NCBI RefSeq assembly: GCF_937958065.1
Contig: NZ_CALFXI010000002.1
Coordinates: 186,001 to 250,000 of the forward strand
Direction: 5' to 3'
From: an uncultured Steroidobacter sp.
Lineage (GTDB): Bacteria > Pseudomonadota > Gammaproteobacteria > Steroidobacterales > Steroidobacteraceae
Length of the DNA stretch: 64,000 nucleotides
Shown here: in pieces, positions 34,866 to 43,368 of the stretch
Numbering within the stretch: the stretch's first letter is position 1
Layout of the letters: each line of letters begins with the position of its first letter
Program-made: the position numbers and the translations under genes
The notes under the pieces: generated by a model
What the model saw: only the letters and a program-made list of their open reading frames with translations
What the model was told of the DNA's origin: nothing
Databases searched by the model: none

Positions 34866-36281
34866 ATGAATAAACAAATCGGCTGGCTGGAACGAATTTC
34901 ACTGCGCTGCTGCGCCTGGTCGGAACGCTGGATTCCGGACGCTTACGTGTTCGCCGTGCTGGGCGTGATCGTCGTGGCTGTTGCGGCCATCGCGCTCGGC
35001 TCGCCCGTGACGCAGACGGCCAAGGCGTTTGGCGACGGCTTCTGGAGCCTGATTCCATTCACCATGCAGATGAGCTTCATCATCATCGGCGGCTATGTGG
35101 TGGCCAGCTCGCCGCCGGCCGCGCGATTGATCGACAAGCTCGCGGCGTTTCCCCGGTCCGGTCGAGGCGCGGTGTGTTGGGTGTCCATCATCAGCATGCT
35201 GTTCTCGCTGCTCCATTGGGGGTTGAGCATGATCCTCGGCAGCCTGCTGGTGCGCGCTCTGGCCCGCCGGCAAGACCTCGATATGGATCTGCGCGCGGCC
35301 GCAGCCGCTGCTTACCTGGGCATGGGCTCCGTGTGGGCGATGGGGCTGTCGTCCTCAGCGGCGCAGTTGCAAGCCAACCCGGCCAGCATGCCGCCGGCGT
35401 TGTTACAGGTCACAGGTGTCATTCCGTTCACCGAGACCATCTTTCTTTGGCAATCGATTGCGCTGACGGCAATCCTCATCGTGGTGACGCTGTCGATTGC
35501 ATGGCTGACCGCGCCGCGCGGGGCCAATGCGCAAACCACACATCGTCTCGGCATGGCAATCGATGTTCCCGAGGCGGCGCCGGCGCTGCAAGCGAATCGA
35601 CCGGGTGAGTGGCTCGAACACAGCCCTTTGCTCAATGTGCTGATCGCGGCATTGGGCGCGGCCTGGCTGGCTCAGGAGTTCGCAACGAAAGGGGCGGCGC
35701 TCGCGATTTCCAATCTCAATACTTACAACTTCCTGTTCGTGATGCTCGGGCTGCTGCTGTGCTGGCGACCGCGGGTGTTCCTCGAAGCGGTGTCCAGGAG
35801 CGTATCGGGCGTGAGCGGCGTGCTGATCCAGTTCCCGTTCTACGGCGGCATCGCCGCGATTCTCACGTCCGCGGTTGGCAGTGACGGCCAGAGCATTGCG
35901 CATCACTTATCGACCTTCTTCGCGCAAGCGGCAACACGCGAGACGTTCCCGGTCGTGATGGGGATTTACTCGGCAGTGCTCGGATTCTTCGTGCCGTCGG
36001 GTGGCGGCAAATGGATCATCGAAGCGCCGTACGTGATGCAGGCGGCGAACGAGCTGAAGGTGCACCTGGGCTGGGCGGTGCAGGTCTACAACGCGGCCGA
36101 AGCGTTACCGAACTTGATCAATCCGTTCTGGATGTTGCCGCTGCTGGGCATCTTGAAGCTGCGAGCCCGGGACGTCATCGGCTTCACGATGATTCAATTC
36201 ATCGTGCACGTGCCGCTGGTGCTCCTGCTGCTGTGGGCCTTCGGGCTGACGCTCGAATACAAGCCGCCCGTGATGCCCTGA
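34866..36281 (+). CDS. Short-chain fatty acid transporter, AtoE family
   Basis: 471 residues from the ATG at 34866. It has about twelve transmembrane helices. It begins WLERISLRCCAWSERWIPDA followed by YVFAVLGVIVVAVAAIALG, a start typical of AtoE. PSGGGKWIIEAPYVMQAAN near the C-terminus is the conserved substrate region of this family. AtoE proteins import short-chain fatty acids such as acetoacetate or butyrate. No ato catabolic gene is adjacent; a type III CoA-transferase lies 1.4 kb downstream but is not known to partner it. The gene is 65 bp beyond the phosphorylase gene and convergent with the phosphatase gene. Confidence 0.88.
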   Translation: MNKQIGWLERISLRCCAWSERWIPDAYVFAVLGVIVVAVAAIALGSPVTQTAKAFGDGFWSLIPFTMQMSFIIIGGYVVASSPPAARLIDKLAAFPRSGRGAVCWVSIISMLFSLLHWGLSMILGSLLVRALARRQDLDMDLRAAAAAAYLGMGSVWAMGLSSSAAQLQANPASMPPALLQVTGVIPFTETIFLWQSIALTAILIVVTLSIAWLTAPRGANAQTTHRLGMAIDVPEAAPALQANRPGEWLEHSPLLNVLIAALGAAWLAQEFATKGAALAISNLNTYNFLFVMLGLLLCWRPRVFLEAVSRSVSGVSGVLIQFPFYGGIAAILTSAVGSDGQSIAHHLSTFFAQAATRETFPVVMGIYSAVLGFFVPSGGGKWIIEAPYVMQAANELKVHLGWAVQVYNAAEALPNLINPFWMLPLLGILKLRARDVIGFTMIQFIVHVPLVLLLLWAFGLTLEYKPPVMP

Positions 36282-36290
36282 CTCGGGCTG

Positions 36291-37091
36291 TCACTCCAGC
36301 AGAGCGGCCCGAACCTTGTCCTGCATGGCCGGCGTGACACCCGCGGTCGTCGCGAGATAGGCCTCGATGTCTCCAATCTGCTCGAATGCAGCTTGCAGAA
36401 ACGCCGCGTCGGCGCTGAACAGCACGCGCCGCATCTCTTCCGGCATGGACAACAGCGGGCTGTGGGTGTCGGCCAGGCCGAGCTGCGCCTGGTGACGCGA
36501 GCGAATGAACTCTTCGAAATTGCCCGAGGTATTGGTCAGCAGATAATCCTGGATCGCCGTGTCCTCCGGCACTCCCAAAGAACGCAACAACACCGCCACC
36601 GCGATACCCGTGCGATCCTTGCCTGCGGCACAGTGAACGATCATCGGCACGTCGCCATTGGCAATCGCCGAGAACATGCCGCCGATGCGTGGGCCCATCC
36701 ACTCTGGCAGCGCCCGGTACAACGCGATCATGGTGTCGAACATCCCCGCCGCGTTCTTCGGCCGATCCGCGGCCAGCGCACGGATCGTCGGGGTCACGAT
36801 GCCGTCGTCCCAGGAGAGCGCATTGATGTTCGAGTGCGGCCAGCGCGTCGGCTCTCGCTCGCGTTCCTCTGCTCGGCGCAGATCGCAAATCGCCCGCACC
36901 TGAAGCCTGATCAGCGGCGCGTGATCCTCCTCGGTGAAATAAGTCAGCACGCCGGTGCGAAACACCTTGCCCCAGCGCGTGCTGGCGCCTTGCTCAGTGC
37001 GATAGCCGCCGATGTCGCGAAAGTTACAGCCGCCTTGAAACGAAAGCACGCGTTCGCGCTCGGCGCGAACGGTCGAACCCGATGCAGTCAT
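36291..37091 (-). CDS. Tyrosine-protein phosphatase (dual-specificity-like fold)
   Basis: 266 residues from the ATG at 37089-37091; an upstream GTG would add two residues. The start LSFQGGCNFRDIGGY is the family hallmark, and VHCAAGKDRTG holds the Cys-x5-Arg phosphate loop. WDDGIV and the RAICDLRRAEERERE segment fit the Y_phosphatase3 group. Such enzymes dephosphorylate tyrosine or phosphoinositide-like substrates. There is no signal peptide, so it is cytoplasmic. It sits alone; the next gene upstream is an unrelated small secreted protein. The natural substrate is unknown. Confidence 0.9.
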   Translation of the reverse strand: MTASGSTVRAERERVLSFQGGCNFRDIGGYRTEQGASTRWGKVFRTGVLTYFTEEDHAPLIRLQVRAICDLRRAEEREREPTRWPHSNINALSWDDGIVTPTIRALAADRPKNAAGMFDTMIALYRALPEWMGPRIGGMFSAIANGDVPMIVHCAAGKDRTGIAVAVLLRSLGVPEDTAIQDYLLTNTSGNFEEFIRSRHQAQLGLADTHSPLLSMPEEMRRVLFSADAAFLQAAFEQIGDIEAYLATTAGVTPAMQDKVRAALLE

Positions 37092-37174
37092 GGACACGCC
37101 TTGGCAGAATTTAACCGCAGTGTCTCATAGACGCGGTTACGGTTCGACCCGAATGTCCGCGAATGGAAAGCGTG

Positions 37175-37624
37175 TCAGTGAGCGAACGGAGAGGGCACGC
37201 CCGCGGGTTCGAGCACATAGGCGTCGGTGGCGCTCGCGAACGTCCAATCGCGAGTCTGATCTGGCGGCAATGGGGCAAAGATGCGCCAGGATTGAGCGGG
37301 ATTCAGCACGGCCCAGAACGGCGCGGCGATGCCTGGCCACACGTTCGGAGTGTTCGGCGGCCGCACGCGACCGCTTTCCACCTGCACCTCTTCGATGTCT
37401 TCACGGATGTAGGAGGCAGCGACGATTCTGTCCAGCTCCTCGCGCGTGTACAGCTGTGTGATCGAGGGGGCGCGCAGGTCCAGTGGCTTGCGCGCAGCAT
37501 CGGTCTTCGTGGCTAGCGCGGCGGCGGTCGCTGTAGCGGGTTCTTCTGCCAACCCCGGGCCGCTGAGCAATGCGCCAACGAGGAGCATCGAGATCATCAG
37601 ACCAGATCGGTTGTATGTGATCAT
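37175..37624 (-). CDS. Small secreted protein of unknown function
   Basis: 149 residues from the ATG at 37622-37624; an alternative ATG lies nine codons in. A signal peptide (MISMLLVGALLSGPGLAEE) predicts export. The mature part has a helix with YTREELDRIVAASYIREDIEE, then VWPGIAAPFWAVLNPAQSWR and IFAPLPPDQTRDW. The Trp/Pro-rich C-terminus looks like a defined fold, but I do not recognise the family. There are no Cys pairs or lipobox. It diverges from the CoA-transferase gene across about 105 bp. Confidence 0.65.
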   Translation of the reverse strand: MITYNRSGLMISMLLVGALLSGPGLAEEPATATAAALATKTDAARKPLDLRAPSITQLYTREELDRIVAASYIREDIEEVQVESGRVRPPNTPNVWPGIAAPFWAVLNPAQSWRIFAPLPPDQTRDWTFASATDAYVLEPAGVPSPFAH

Positions 37625-37731
37625 GGTGCGGCACCGGGATGCGCTGGTGAGCGAAATGTCCTTGCTCCAAAAGACCGGCTGCGATTAGTTTGCCGGCCAA
37701 GGTTCGAGGACCCTGCAAGTCAAGAAGCAGT

Positions 37732-38988
37732 ATGACGCCCGAAAGTTCCAGTTCCAATACGCCGTCCCATCGCTCGGGCGCCTTGTCACATATCCGCGTG
37801 CTCGACATGAGCCGCGTCCTCGCGGGCCCCTGGTGCGGGCAGATCCTCGCGGACCTGGGGGCCGAAGTCATCAAGATCGAGCGACCGCGCGTCGGCGACG
37901 ATACGCGCAGCTGGGGGCCTCCATACTTGAAGGATGCTGACGGCAACGACACTCGCGAATCCGCGTATTTCCTAGGCGCAAATCGCGGCAAGAAATCGGT
38001 GACGCTGGATATTTCCAAGCCCGAAGGTCAGCAGATCGCCCGGCGGCTTGCCGCGCGCGCCGACGTATTGATCGAGAACTACAAGGCCGGCGATCTGGCG
38101 CGTTACAACTTGGGCTATGAGCACTTGCAAGCCATCAATCCCGGCCTCATCTATTGTTCGATCACCGGGTTCGGTCAGACCGGCCCGATGCGTCAGGTCG
38201 CCGGTTACGACTTCATCATCCAGGCCATGGGCGGGCTGATGAGCATCACCGGCGAGAAGGACGATCTGCCCGGCGGCGGCCCGCAGAAAGTCGGCGTCGC
38301 GGTCGCCGATATCACCACCGGCATGTATTCGACGGTGGCGATTCTTGCTGCGATCGTGCATCGCTCGATCACGGGACAAGGTCAGTACATCGACATGGCG
38401 CTGCTCGATTCGCAGGTCGCCATGATCGCCAACATGAACATGAATTATCTGATCGGCGGCAAGGCGCCGAAGCGGATGGGCAACGCGCACGCGAACATCG
38501 TGCCGTATCAGGTGTTCGACGCGTCTGACGGCCAGTTCGTGGTTGCCGTGGGGAACGACGGACAGTTCGCGAAGCTGTGCGAGGCCGCGGGCCAGACGTT
38601 CCATCAGGATCCACGCTTTCTGCGCAACGACGATCGAGTGCGCAATCGCGATGTGCTCATTCCGCTGCTGGCGGCCGTGTTGAAGCAGCGGACTGTATCG
38701 GAGTGGATCTCGCTGTTCGAGCCGCTGGGCATTCCGGTGGGCGGCATCAACAACCTGGCGCAGGTGTTCGATCACCCGCAGGTGCGCAGTCGTGGCATGC
38801 GAATCGATCTGCCACATCCGCAGGCAGGCACCGTGCCGATGGTGGCGAATCCGATCAAGATGTCGGGAACACCGCTGCGCTATCAGTCGGCGCCGCCGTT
38901 GCTCGGACAGCACACGCGAGAGGTGCTGGCGGATGCCGGACTGACCGCAGCCGAAATCGAGCAACTGCAGGCGGCCGGCATCGTTTGA
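37732..38988 (+). CDS. Family III CoA-transferase (CaiB/BaiF)
   Basis: 418 residues from the ATG at 37732, after AAGAAG. It begins LSHIRVLDMSRVLAGPWCGQ with ILADLGAEVIKIERPRVGDD next, the standard CaiB/BaiF entry. GKKSVTLDISKPEGQQIARR, ADVLIENYKAGDLARYNLG and YSTVAILAAIVHR follow in order. These enzymes move CoA between organic acids. Candidates for this type are succinyl-CoA to a methylated or aromatic acid. Substrates cannot be told from context, since no acyl-CoA dehydrogenase or hydratase is nearby. It is a single gene, convergent with the TonB-like gene. Confidence 0.88.
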   Translation: MTPESSSSNTPSHRSGALSHIRVLDMSRVLAGPWCGQILADLGAEVIKIERPRVGDDTRSWGPPYLKDADGNDTRESAYFLGANRGKKSVTLDISKPEGQQIARRLAARADVLIENYKAGDLARYNLGYEHLQAINPGLIYCSITGFGQTGPMRQVAGYDFIIQAMGGLMSITGEKDDLPGGGPQKVGVAVADITTGMYSTVAILAAIVHRSITGQGQYIDMALLDSQVAMIANMNMNYLIGGKAPKRMGNAHANIVPYQVFDASDGQFVVAVGNDGQFAKLCEAAGQTFHQDPRFLRNDDRVRNRDVLIPLLAAVLKQRTVSEWISLFEPLGIPVGGINNLAQVFDHPQVRSRGMRIDLPHPQAGTVPMVANPIKMSGTPLRYQSAPPLLGQHTREVLADAGLTAAEIEQLQAAGIV

Positions 38989-38996
38989 GCGGTCCG

Positions 38997-39033
38997 AAAA
39001 AATTCTGCCGCTTCAGTGGGGCGAAGCGGCAGA
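38997..39033 (-). terminator. Rho-independent terminator of the TonB-like gene
   Basis: On the minus strand CTGCCGCTTC pairs with GAAGCGGCAG over 10 bp around an 8-nt loop and is followed by AATTTTTT. It lies about 10 bp beyond the stop of the leftward TonB-like gene. The stem could also slow transcripts leaving the convergent CoA-transferase gene. Confidence 0.8.
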
Positions 39034-39043
39034 CAAGGGGCCT

Positions 39044-39397
39044 TTACGCGCCGTACTCCTCGTTGCGATATTCCACCGCAACCTGATGAGTCGCCGGGAA
39101 CGTGTGGGTGCAATGGGACACATCGAACTGCCACTTCTCCAGCACGCTGCGTTTGGCCGCGAGATCGAGCAGCAGATGACCGCTCGAGCGCTCCACGTCG
39201 GCGCTCGTGGCGTGGCCGTTGGCGTCGAGAGTTACATTGATCAACACCGTTCCCTTTTGCCCGCGCAGTTGGGAGCGCTCGGGAAAGTGAGTATCGCTAT
39301 GGACCACGCGCATTCCGCAGGATGCGGAAATTGCCGTGGCGACAGGAATTGCAGTGGTCGCGGCCAGAATCGCGAGGCCAGTCGTGAGCATGTTCAT
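39044..39397 (-). CDS. TonB C-terminal-domain-like small protein
   Basis: 117 residues from the ATG at 39395-39397, after GGAGACGG. A signal-like hydrophobic N-terminus (MLTTGLAILAATTAIPVATA) is followed by a short region and then a TonB/TolA-like C-terminal fold. That fold shows GTVLINVTLDANGHATSADV and ERSSGHLLLDLAAKRSVLE, the energy-transducer pattern of alternating strand and helix. The usual proline-rich linker and a long transmembrane anchor are missing, so this is a minimal, possibly periplasmic, version. It diverges from the TetR gene across a region with a strong operator. Confidence 0.72.
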   Translation of the reverse strand: MNMLTTGLAILAATTAIPVATAISASCGMRVVHSDTHFPERSQLRGQKGTVLINVTLDANGHATSADVERSSGHLLLDLAAKRSVLEKWQFDVSHCTHTFPATHQVAVEYRNEEYGA

Positions 39398-39492
39398 TGC
39401 CGTCTCCAGGATGCACCGCAGGGTGATGGGACAGGCGGCCACATAGAGAGCTTCGATTGCACTGGCCGGGTGCCCGAGGCTACCGTAAGTGA

Positions 39493-39537
39493 CGCTACAG
39501 ACCTGTCTGTTTGAATGCTACGTACAGGTCTGTAGCG
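39493..39537. promoter_or_regulatory. Inverted-repeat operator upstream of tetR-like gene
   Basis: CGCTACAGACCTGT (39493-39506) and ACAGGTCTGTAGCG (39524-39537) are exact inverted copies 17 bp apart. Each arm also contains a small palindrome: ACAGACCTGTCTGT at 39497-39510 and TACAGGTCTGTA at 39523-39534. This doubled arrangement fits two TetR dimers bound side by side. It lies 25 bp before the TetR-family start and 96 bp from the divergent TonB-like start. Confidence 0.72.
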
Positions 39538-39561
39538 CTGTCAAGCCGTATGAGGAGGCCT

Positions 39562-40179
39562 ATGAGTCCAAGTGCAAAACCCCGTGCCGGGAGGGATGGG
39601 ACCGCGGCGGCCACGGAAAGCGTCCGGGACCGAATTCTGAACACCGCCCGCGACCTGTTTTACAAGGAAGGGGCCCGCGCCGTGGGTGTCGACACCGTGG
39701 TCGCGCGCTCCGGCGTGGCGAAGACCAGCCTTTATCGCTGGTTCCCCTCCAAGGACGCGCTGATCGTGGCGGTGCTGGAGCAGGAGCAAAAGGATCGCTG
39801 GGCCGGATGGGACAGGACGGCCGCGCAGAGCGACCCGGAGCCCCGCGCCCGGCTCCGTGCGCACCTGAATGGCATCGCCCGCTTCGTGAGCAGCTCACAT
39901 TTCCGCGGCTGCCCCTTCATGAATATCACTGTCGAGTTCGCCGATCCCCAGCATCCGGCGCGCGTGCTCGCGACTGAAGAGATGCAGGAGCTGCGCCGGC
40001 GTCTGCGCGGACTGGTCGACAACATCGAGGGCGTGAGCAATCCGGAAGAGCTGACCGAACAACTGCTGTTGCTCGTCGATGGCGCGTTCTCCTCGGCGCA
40101 GGCGTTGGGCAAGAACGGCCCACAGCAGTTCCTGGTGGCTGCGGCCGACGCGCTGATCGACGCACAGCTGAAGAAATAA
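39562..40179 (+). CDS. TetR/AcrR-family transcriptional regulator
   Basis: 205 residues from the ATG at 39562, preceded by GAGGAGGCC; an upstream TTG is less likely. The N-terminal helix-turn-helix reads ILNTARDLFYKEGARAVGVD and VVARSGVAKTSLYRWFPSKD, with the TetR recognition helix before ALIVAVLE. The C-terminal domain (about residues 70-205) would bind a small ligand; a Cys sits in FRGCPFMNI. The gene is preceded by a near-perfect inverted operator, so autoregulation is likely. The divergent TonB-like gene is a plausible second target. Confidence 0.9.
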   Translation: MSPSAKPRAGRDGTAAATESVRDRILNTARDLFYKEGARAVGVDTVVARSGVAKTSLYRWFPSKDALIVAVLEQEQKDRWAGWDRTAAQSDPEPRARLRAHLNGIARFVSSSHFRGCPFMNITVEFADPQHPARVLATEEMQELRRRLRGLVDNIEGVSNPEELTEQLLLLVDGAFSSAQALGKNGPQQFLVAAADALIDAQLKK

Positions 40180-40325
40180 ACCCGGCGCTCAGACTGATTC
40201 GTTGCGTGCGTCTCTCTCAAGAAGAACGTTCCGACGATGACAGTCATTGCGCACACGATGACCGGGTTTCACAGCCCGGAATAGATATCGCGCGTACGCG
40301 ATCAGGCACTTCCGCTGTGCGGGCG

Positions 40326-42239
40326 TCAACTTCCCGCTGCCAATTCGGCCTCCAGCTTTTCGCTGGCGCTGAGCCACTCGGTCTCGACGTTGGAGATATC
40401 GCGCTTGAGCTGGGCCTGCTTCTGCAGCAGCTCCTGCAGCTTTTGTTTGGAACTGGGATTGTAGATGTCGGGTTCGGCAAGCGCGCTCTCGACCGTGGTA
40501 CGTTCCTGCTCCAGCTTCGCCAGTTGTTTTTCCAAGCGGGCAATGTCGGCCCTGAGCGGGCTGAGTCGATTGCGGCGCTCGGCTTCCTCACGCTTGCGTT
40601 GTTTCTTTTGATCCGCGCTGAGTGCCGCGGGCGAGGCTTCCTCGGCGGTCTCCGCTTCTTCGCGCGTCTGGAACCATTTGGCGTAGTCGTCCAGGTCGCC
40701 ATCAAACGGCTGCGCGCGGCCTTGATCGACCAGGATCAGCTCGTCGGCGACGGCGCGCAGCAAATGACGATCGTGCGAGACCAGCACGACAGCCGCTTCA
40801 TAATCCTGCAAGGCCATCGCCAGCGCCTGGCGCATTTCCAAATCGAGATGGTTGGTAGGCTCGTCCAGCAACAATAGATTCGGTCGCAAGTAACTGGTCA
40901 GTGCCAGTACCAGGCGCGCCTTCTCGCCGCCGGAGAATGGACCCACCGGCTCGAAGACGCGATCGCCGCTGAAGCCGAAACTGCCAAGGAAGCCGCGCAA
41001 TTCCTGTTCAGTGGCTCTGGCCGCGGCTTCGCCGCCCAGGCGCTTCAAGTGGCCGAGCGGTGAATCGTCTACGGAGAGCTGCTCCAGCTGATGCTGAGCG
41101 AAGTAGCCGATTTTCAGATCGCGTGCTTCGGTGCGTTTGCCGTCGAACGCCGTGAGCTCGCCGGCGAGCAACTTCATCAGCGTCGATTTGCCGGCGCCGT
41201 TGCGACCGAGCAGCGCGATGCGGCTGCCGGGCGCGATGGTCATGTTGATGTTTTCCAGTACCACGCGCTCGCCGTAACCGACCGATTGTTTCTCCAGCGT
41301 CAGCAGCGGCCTGGGCAGCTTCTGGGGCGCCAGGAACGTGAACTCGAACTGCGAGTCGACGTGCGCGGGCGCGATCTTCTCCATGCGCTCCAGTGCTTTG
41401 ACCCGGCTCTGCGCTTGCTTGGCCTTGCTCGCTTTCGCCTTGAAGCGCTCGATGAAGCTCATCATGTGCTTGATCTCGCGCTGCTGCCGCTCGTACATGG
41501 ACTGCTGTTGGGCGAGCTGCGAGGCGCGCTGTTCTTCGAAGGCGGAGTAGTTGCCGGTGTAGATCTTCGCTGCGCCGTTTTCGATGTGCACGATGCGGCC
41601 GACGGTGCGATCCAGGAACTCGCGATCGTGGGCGATCATCAGCAACGTGCCTGGGTAGTTACGCAGCCACTGTTCGAGCCAGATCACTGCGTCGAGGTCC
41701 AGGTGGTTGGTGGGCTCGTCGAGCAACAATAGATCGGAGCGGCACATCAGCGCCTGGGCGACGTTCAGTCGCACTCGCCAGCCGCCGGAGAAGGCGCTCA
41801 CCGGGCGGGTTTCATCGGCCGCCGAGAAGCCCAGTCCGTGCATCAACTTGCCCGCGCGGCTGCGGGCGTCATAGCCGCCGAGTGCGGCGTACCGCGCGTG
41901 CAGTTCGCCGAGCTTTGCACCGGCGTTGTTGGCTTCGGCCTCGGCGATCGCTGCTTCGGTCGCTCGCAGCTCCGCGTCGCCGTCCATCACGAAATCGATC
42001 GCCGGCCTGTCAGTGGCTTCCAGCTCCTGTGCGACATGCGCAACCACCAGCTGCGACGGATACTCCACGCTGCCCGCGTCCGGCTGCAGCTCGCCCAATA
42101 CCAGCGCCAGCAAGCTCGACTTGCCGCACCCATTGGCCCCCACGATGCCCACCTTCTCCCCGCGATAGACGGTAAAGGACGCATCCGAAATCAACAGGCG
42201 CGTACCGCGCCGGAGGGCGAGGGAGGAAAAAGAGAGCAT
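40326..42239 (-). CDS. ABC-F family ATPase, YheS/Uup type
   Basis: 637 residues, the length of E. coli YheS. There are two ATPase domains and no membrane segments. Domain 1 has Walker A GANGCGKS, signature FSGGW and LLLDEPTNHLDLDAVIWLEQ. Domain 2 has GRNGAGKS, signature FSGGEKARL and LLLDEPTNHLDLEMRQAL. The interdomain linker is helical and basic (MMSFIERFKAKASKAKQAQ). The C-terminus ends in a coiled coil (LRADIARLEKQLAKLEQERT). ABC-F proteins act on ribosomes, resolving stalled translation. It is not part of a transporter. The gene after it on the message is not obvious. Confidence 0.88.
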   Translation of the reverse strand: MLSFSSLALRRGTRLLISDASFTVYRGEKVGIVGANGCGKSSLLALVLGELQPDAGSVEYPSQLVVAHVAQELEATDRPAIDFVMDGDAELRATEAAIAEAEANNAGAKLGELHARYAALGGYDARSRAGKLMHGLGFSAADETRPVSAFSGGWRVRLNVAQALMCRSDLLLLDEPTNHLDLDAVIWLEQWLRNYPGTLLMIAHDREFLDRTVGRIVHIENGAAKIYTGNYSAFEEQRASQLAQQQSMYERQQREIKHMMSFIERFKAKASKAKQAQSRVKALERMEKIAPAHVDSQFEFTFLAPQKLPRPLLTLEKQSVGYGERVVLENINMTIAPGSRIALLGRNGAGKSTLMKLLAGELTAFDGKRTEARDLKIGYFAQHQLEQLSVDDSPLGHLKRLGGEAAARATEQELRGFLGSFGFSGDRVFEPVGPFSGGEKARLVLALTSYLRPNLLLLDEPTNHLDLEMRQALAMALQDYEAAVVLVSHDRHLLRAVADELILVDQGRAQPFDGDLDDYAKWFQTREEAETAEEASPAALSADQKKQRKREEAERRNRLSPLRADIARLEKQLAKLEQERTTVESALAEPDIYNPSSKQKLQELLQKQAQLKRDISNVETEWLSASEKLEAELAAGS

Positions 42240-42288
42240 GGACAGGTCGAAGCCGAGCCGAACCGGGTCGGAATCCTAGCAGATCGAG

Positions 42289-43074
42289 CTACCGGCTCCG
42301 CGTCTCGTGGGCCGCCGATAGACGGTTCACCGACTCACGACGCAGTCCTGACGGATTTCTCAGGGCCTTATGGTTGGGACGAGCGCGCCGGGAGATTGCA
42401 TGCCGCGTGCGGCCGTCCCGTTTGACCCAGTAGCATTTCAGACCATCGATGTGCTCATGAAGACTGTGGGCGATGTGGTTCCACAACGGATCCAGCACAA
42501 CATCCAGGCCTTCGCGCCGCGCCAGCTTGGCGGCCGGTACGAAGTCGGAATCCCCCGTGATGAGGACGATTCTTTCTACCAGCCTTTTATAGACCAGAGA
42601 CGCAATGTCGATTCCGAATTTGATGTCGACTCCCTTCTGCGTGACGTTGTAGCGAACGTCATCTTCAGTGAGGTCGTCGAGAGTGATTTCCTTCTTGAGC
42701 AGGCGCCTGAGCGATTCGGGCCGGATGATCCATCGCGAATCCTCGGCCAGCTCGCCGAGGCGCAGCGCAACTTTGCGCATACGAACCAGTTCGCGATGCA
42801 AGTCGTTGCGAAAGGCGAATAACGGCGTTCGAGAGAAGTCGATCGCTCGGCCCGTAATGGGGTGGTGAGCTTTCTTGTCGAGCGGCCGGCAGTCGTAGAC
42901 AAATATTCGATAGAGCTGCTCGCCATGCTCTCTGGCGACATGGCGCTCGGCTGTTTTGAACAGCGTCGTCGCGACTTGCTTCGCCGTGTGACTCGGACTG
43001 GCGTCGCCTTCCATCAGCGTACGATAACGCGGCAGGAAAAAGCCGAGGTCGACGAGGATGGCGACCCTGCTCAT
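42289..43074 (-). CDS. NYN-domain nuclease-like protein (DUF88/LabA type)
   Basis: 261 residues from the ATG at 43072-43074. NYN signatures are RVAILVDLGFFLPRY near the start, IFVYDCRPLDKKAHHPITGR, GVDIKFGIDIASLVYKRLVE and LITGDSDFVPAAKLARREGL. The acidic residues in ILVD, GVD and GDSDF form the Mg2+ site of this PIN-like fold. Such proteins are suspected RNases. The C-terminus is basic and unstructured. A 5' leader of about 80 nt with a hairpin and T-run precedes it, described separately. It is transcribed toward the ABC-F gene and stops 49 bp short of it. Confidence 0.85.
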   Translation of the reverse strand: MSRVAILVDLGFFLPRYRTLMEGDASPSHTAKQVATTLFKTAERHVAREHGEQLYRIFVYDCRPLDKKAHHPITGRAIDFSRTPLFAFRNDLHRELVRMRKVALRLGELAEDSRWIIRPESLRRLLKKEITLDDLTEDDVRYNVTQKGVDIKFGIDIASLVYKRLVERIVLITGDSDFVPAAKLARREGLDVVLDPLWNHIAHSLHEHIDGLKCYWVKRDGRTRHAISRRARPNHKALRNPSGLRRESVNRLSAAHETRSR

Positions 43075-43084
43075 CGGCGTGCCC

Positions 43085-43118
43085 AAAAAGAAAAGCCCCT
43101 GGGTTCGACGATTCCAGG
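43085..43118 (-). terminator. Leader terminator/attenuator-like hairpin upstream of NYN gene
   Basis: On the minus strand CCTGG (43114-43118) pairs with CCAGG (43098-43102) around an 11-nt loop, and TTTTCTTTTT follows after four bases. It lies between the likely promoter and the ATG at 43074, so it could stop transcripts within the leader. The stem is short, so this is tentative. Confidence 0.35.
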
Positions 43119-43161
43119 ATTTGGGTGGAACCGTTTACTGCCAAGGGCGCTATGTGCGTGA

Positions 43162-43190
43162 ACTGTAGCCCAAGCCAGTCGGGAAGGCAA
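43162..43190 (-). promoter_or_regulatory. Sigma-70-like promoter of NYN gene
   Basis: On the minus strand TTGCCT (43185-43190) and TACAGT (43162-43167) are separated by 17 bp. A start near 43155 would give a leader of about 80 nt. The region from 43191 to 43368 shows no gene I can support; an open frame there on the minus strand ends exactly at the NYN start but has no codon-level support. Confidence 0.5.
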
Positions 43191-43368
43191 TGGAATGTTT
43201 GGTGTTGCTTGCATCACGTTACGTCCTTGTTCGTGAAACTGCAGGCATAAGTACTCGGAGCGCATCGCACCAAGCAACTGAAATTGTTTCCAATTGCTGA
43301 TGCTGATCCGTGGGATTGTGCGCGGAGAGATCACCGCGGAACACACGCGCGGCGAGTTGCCGTGAGTG

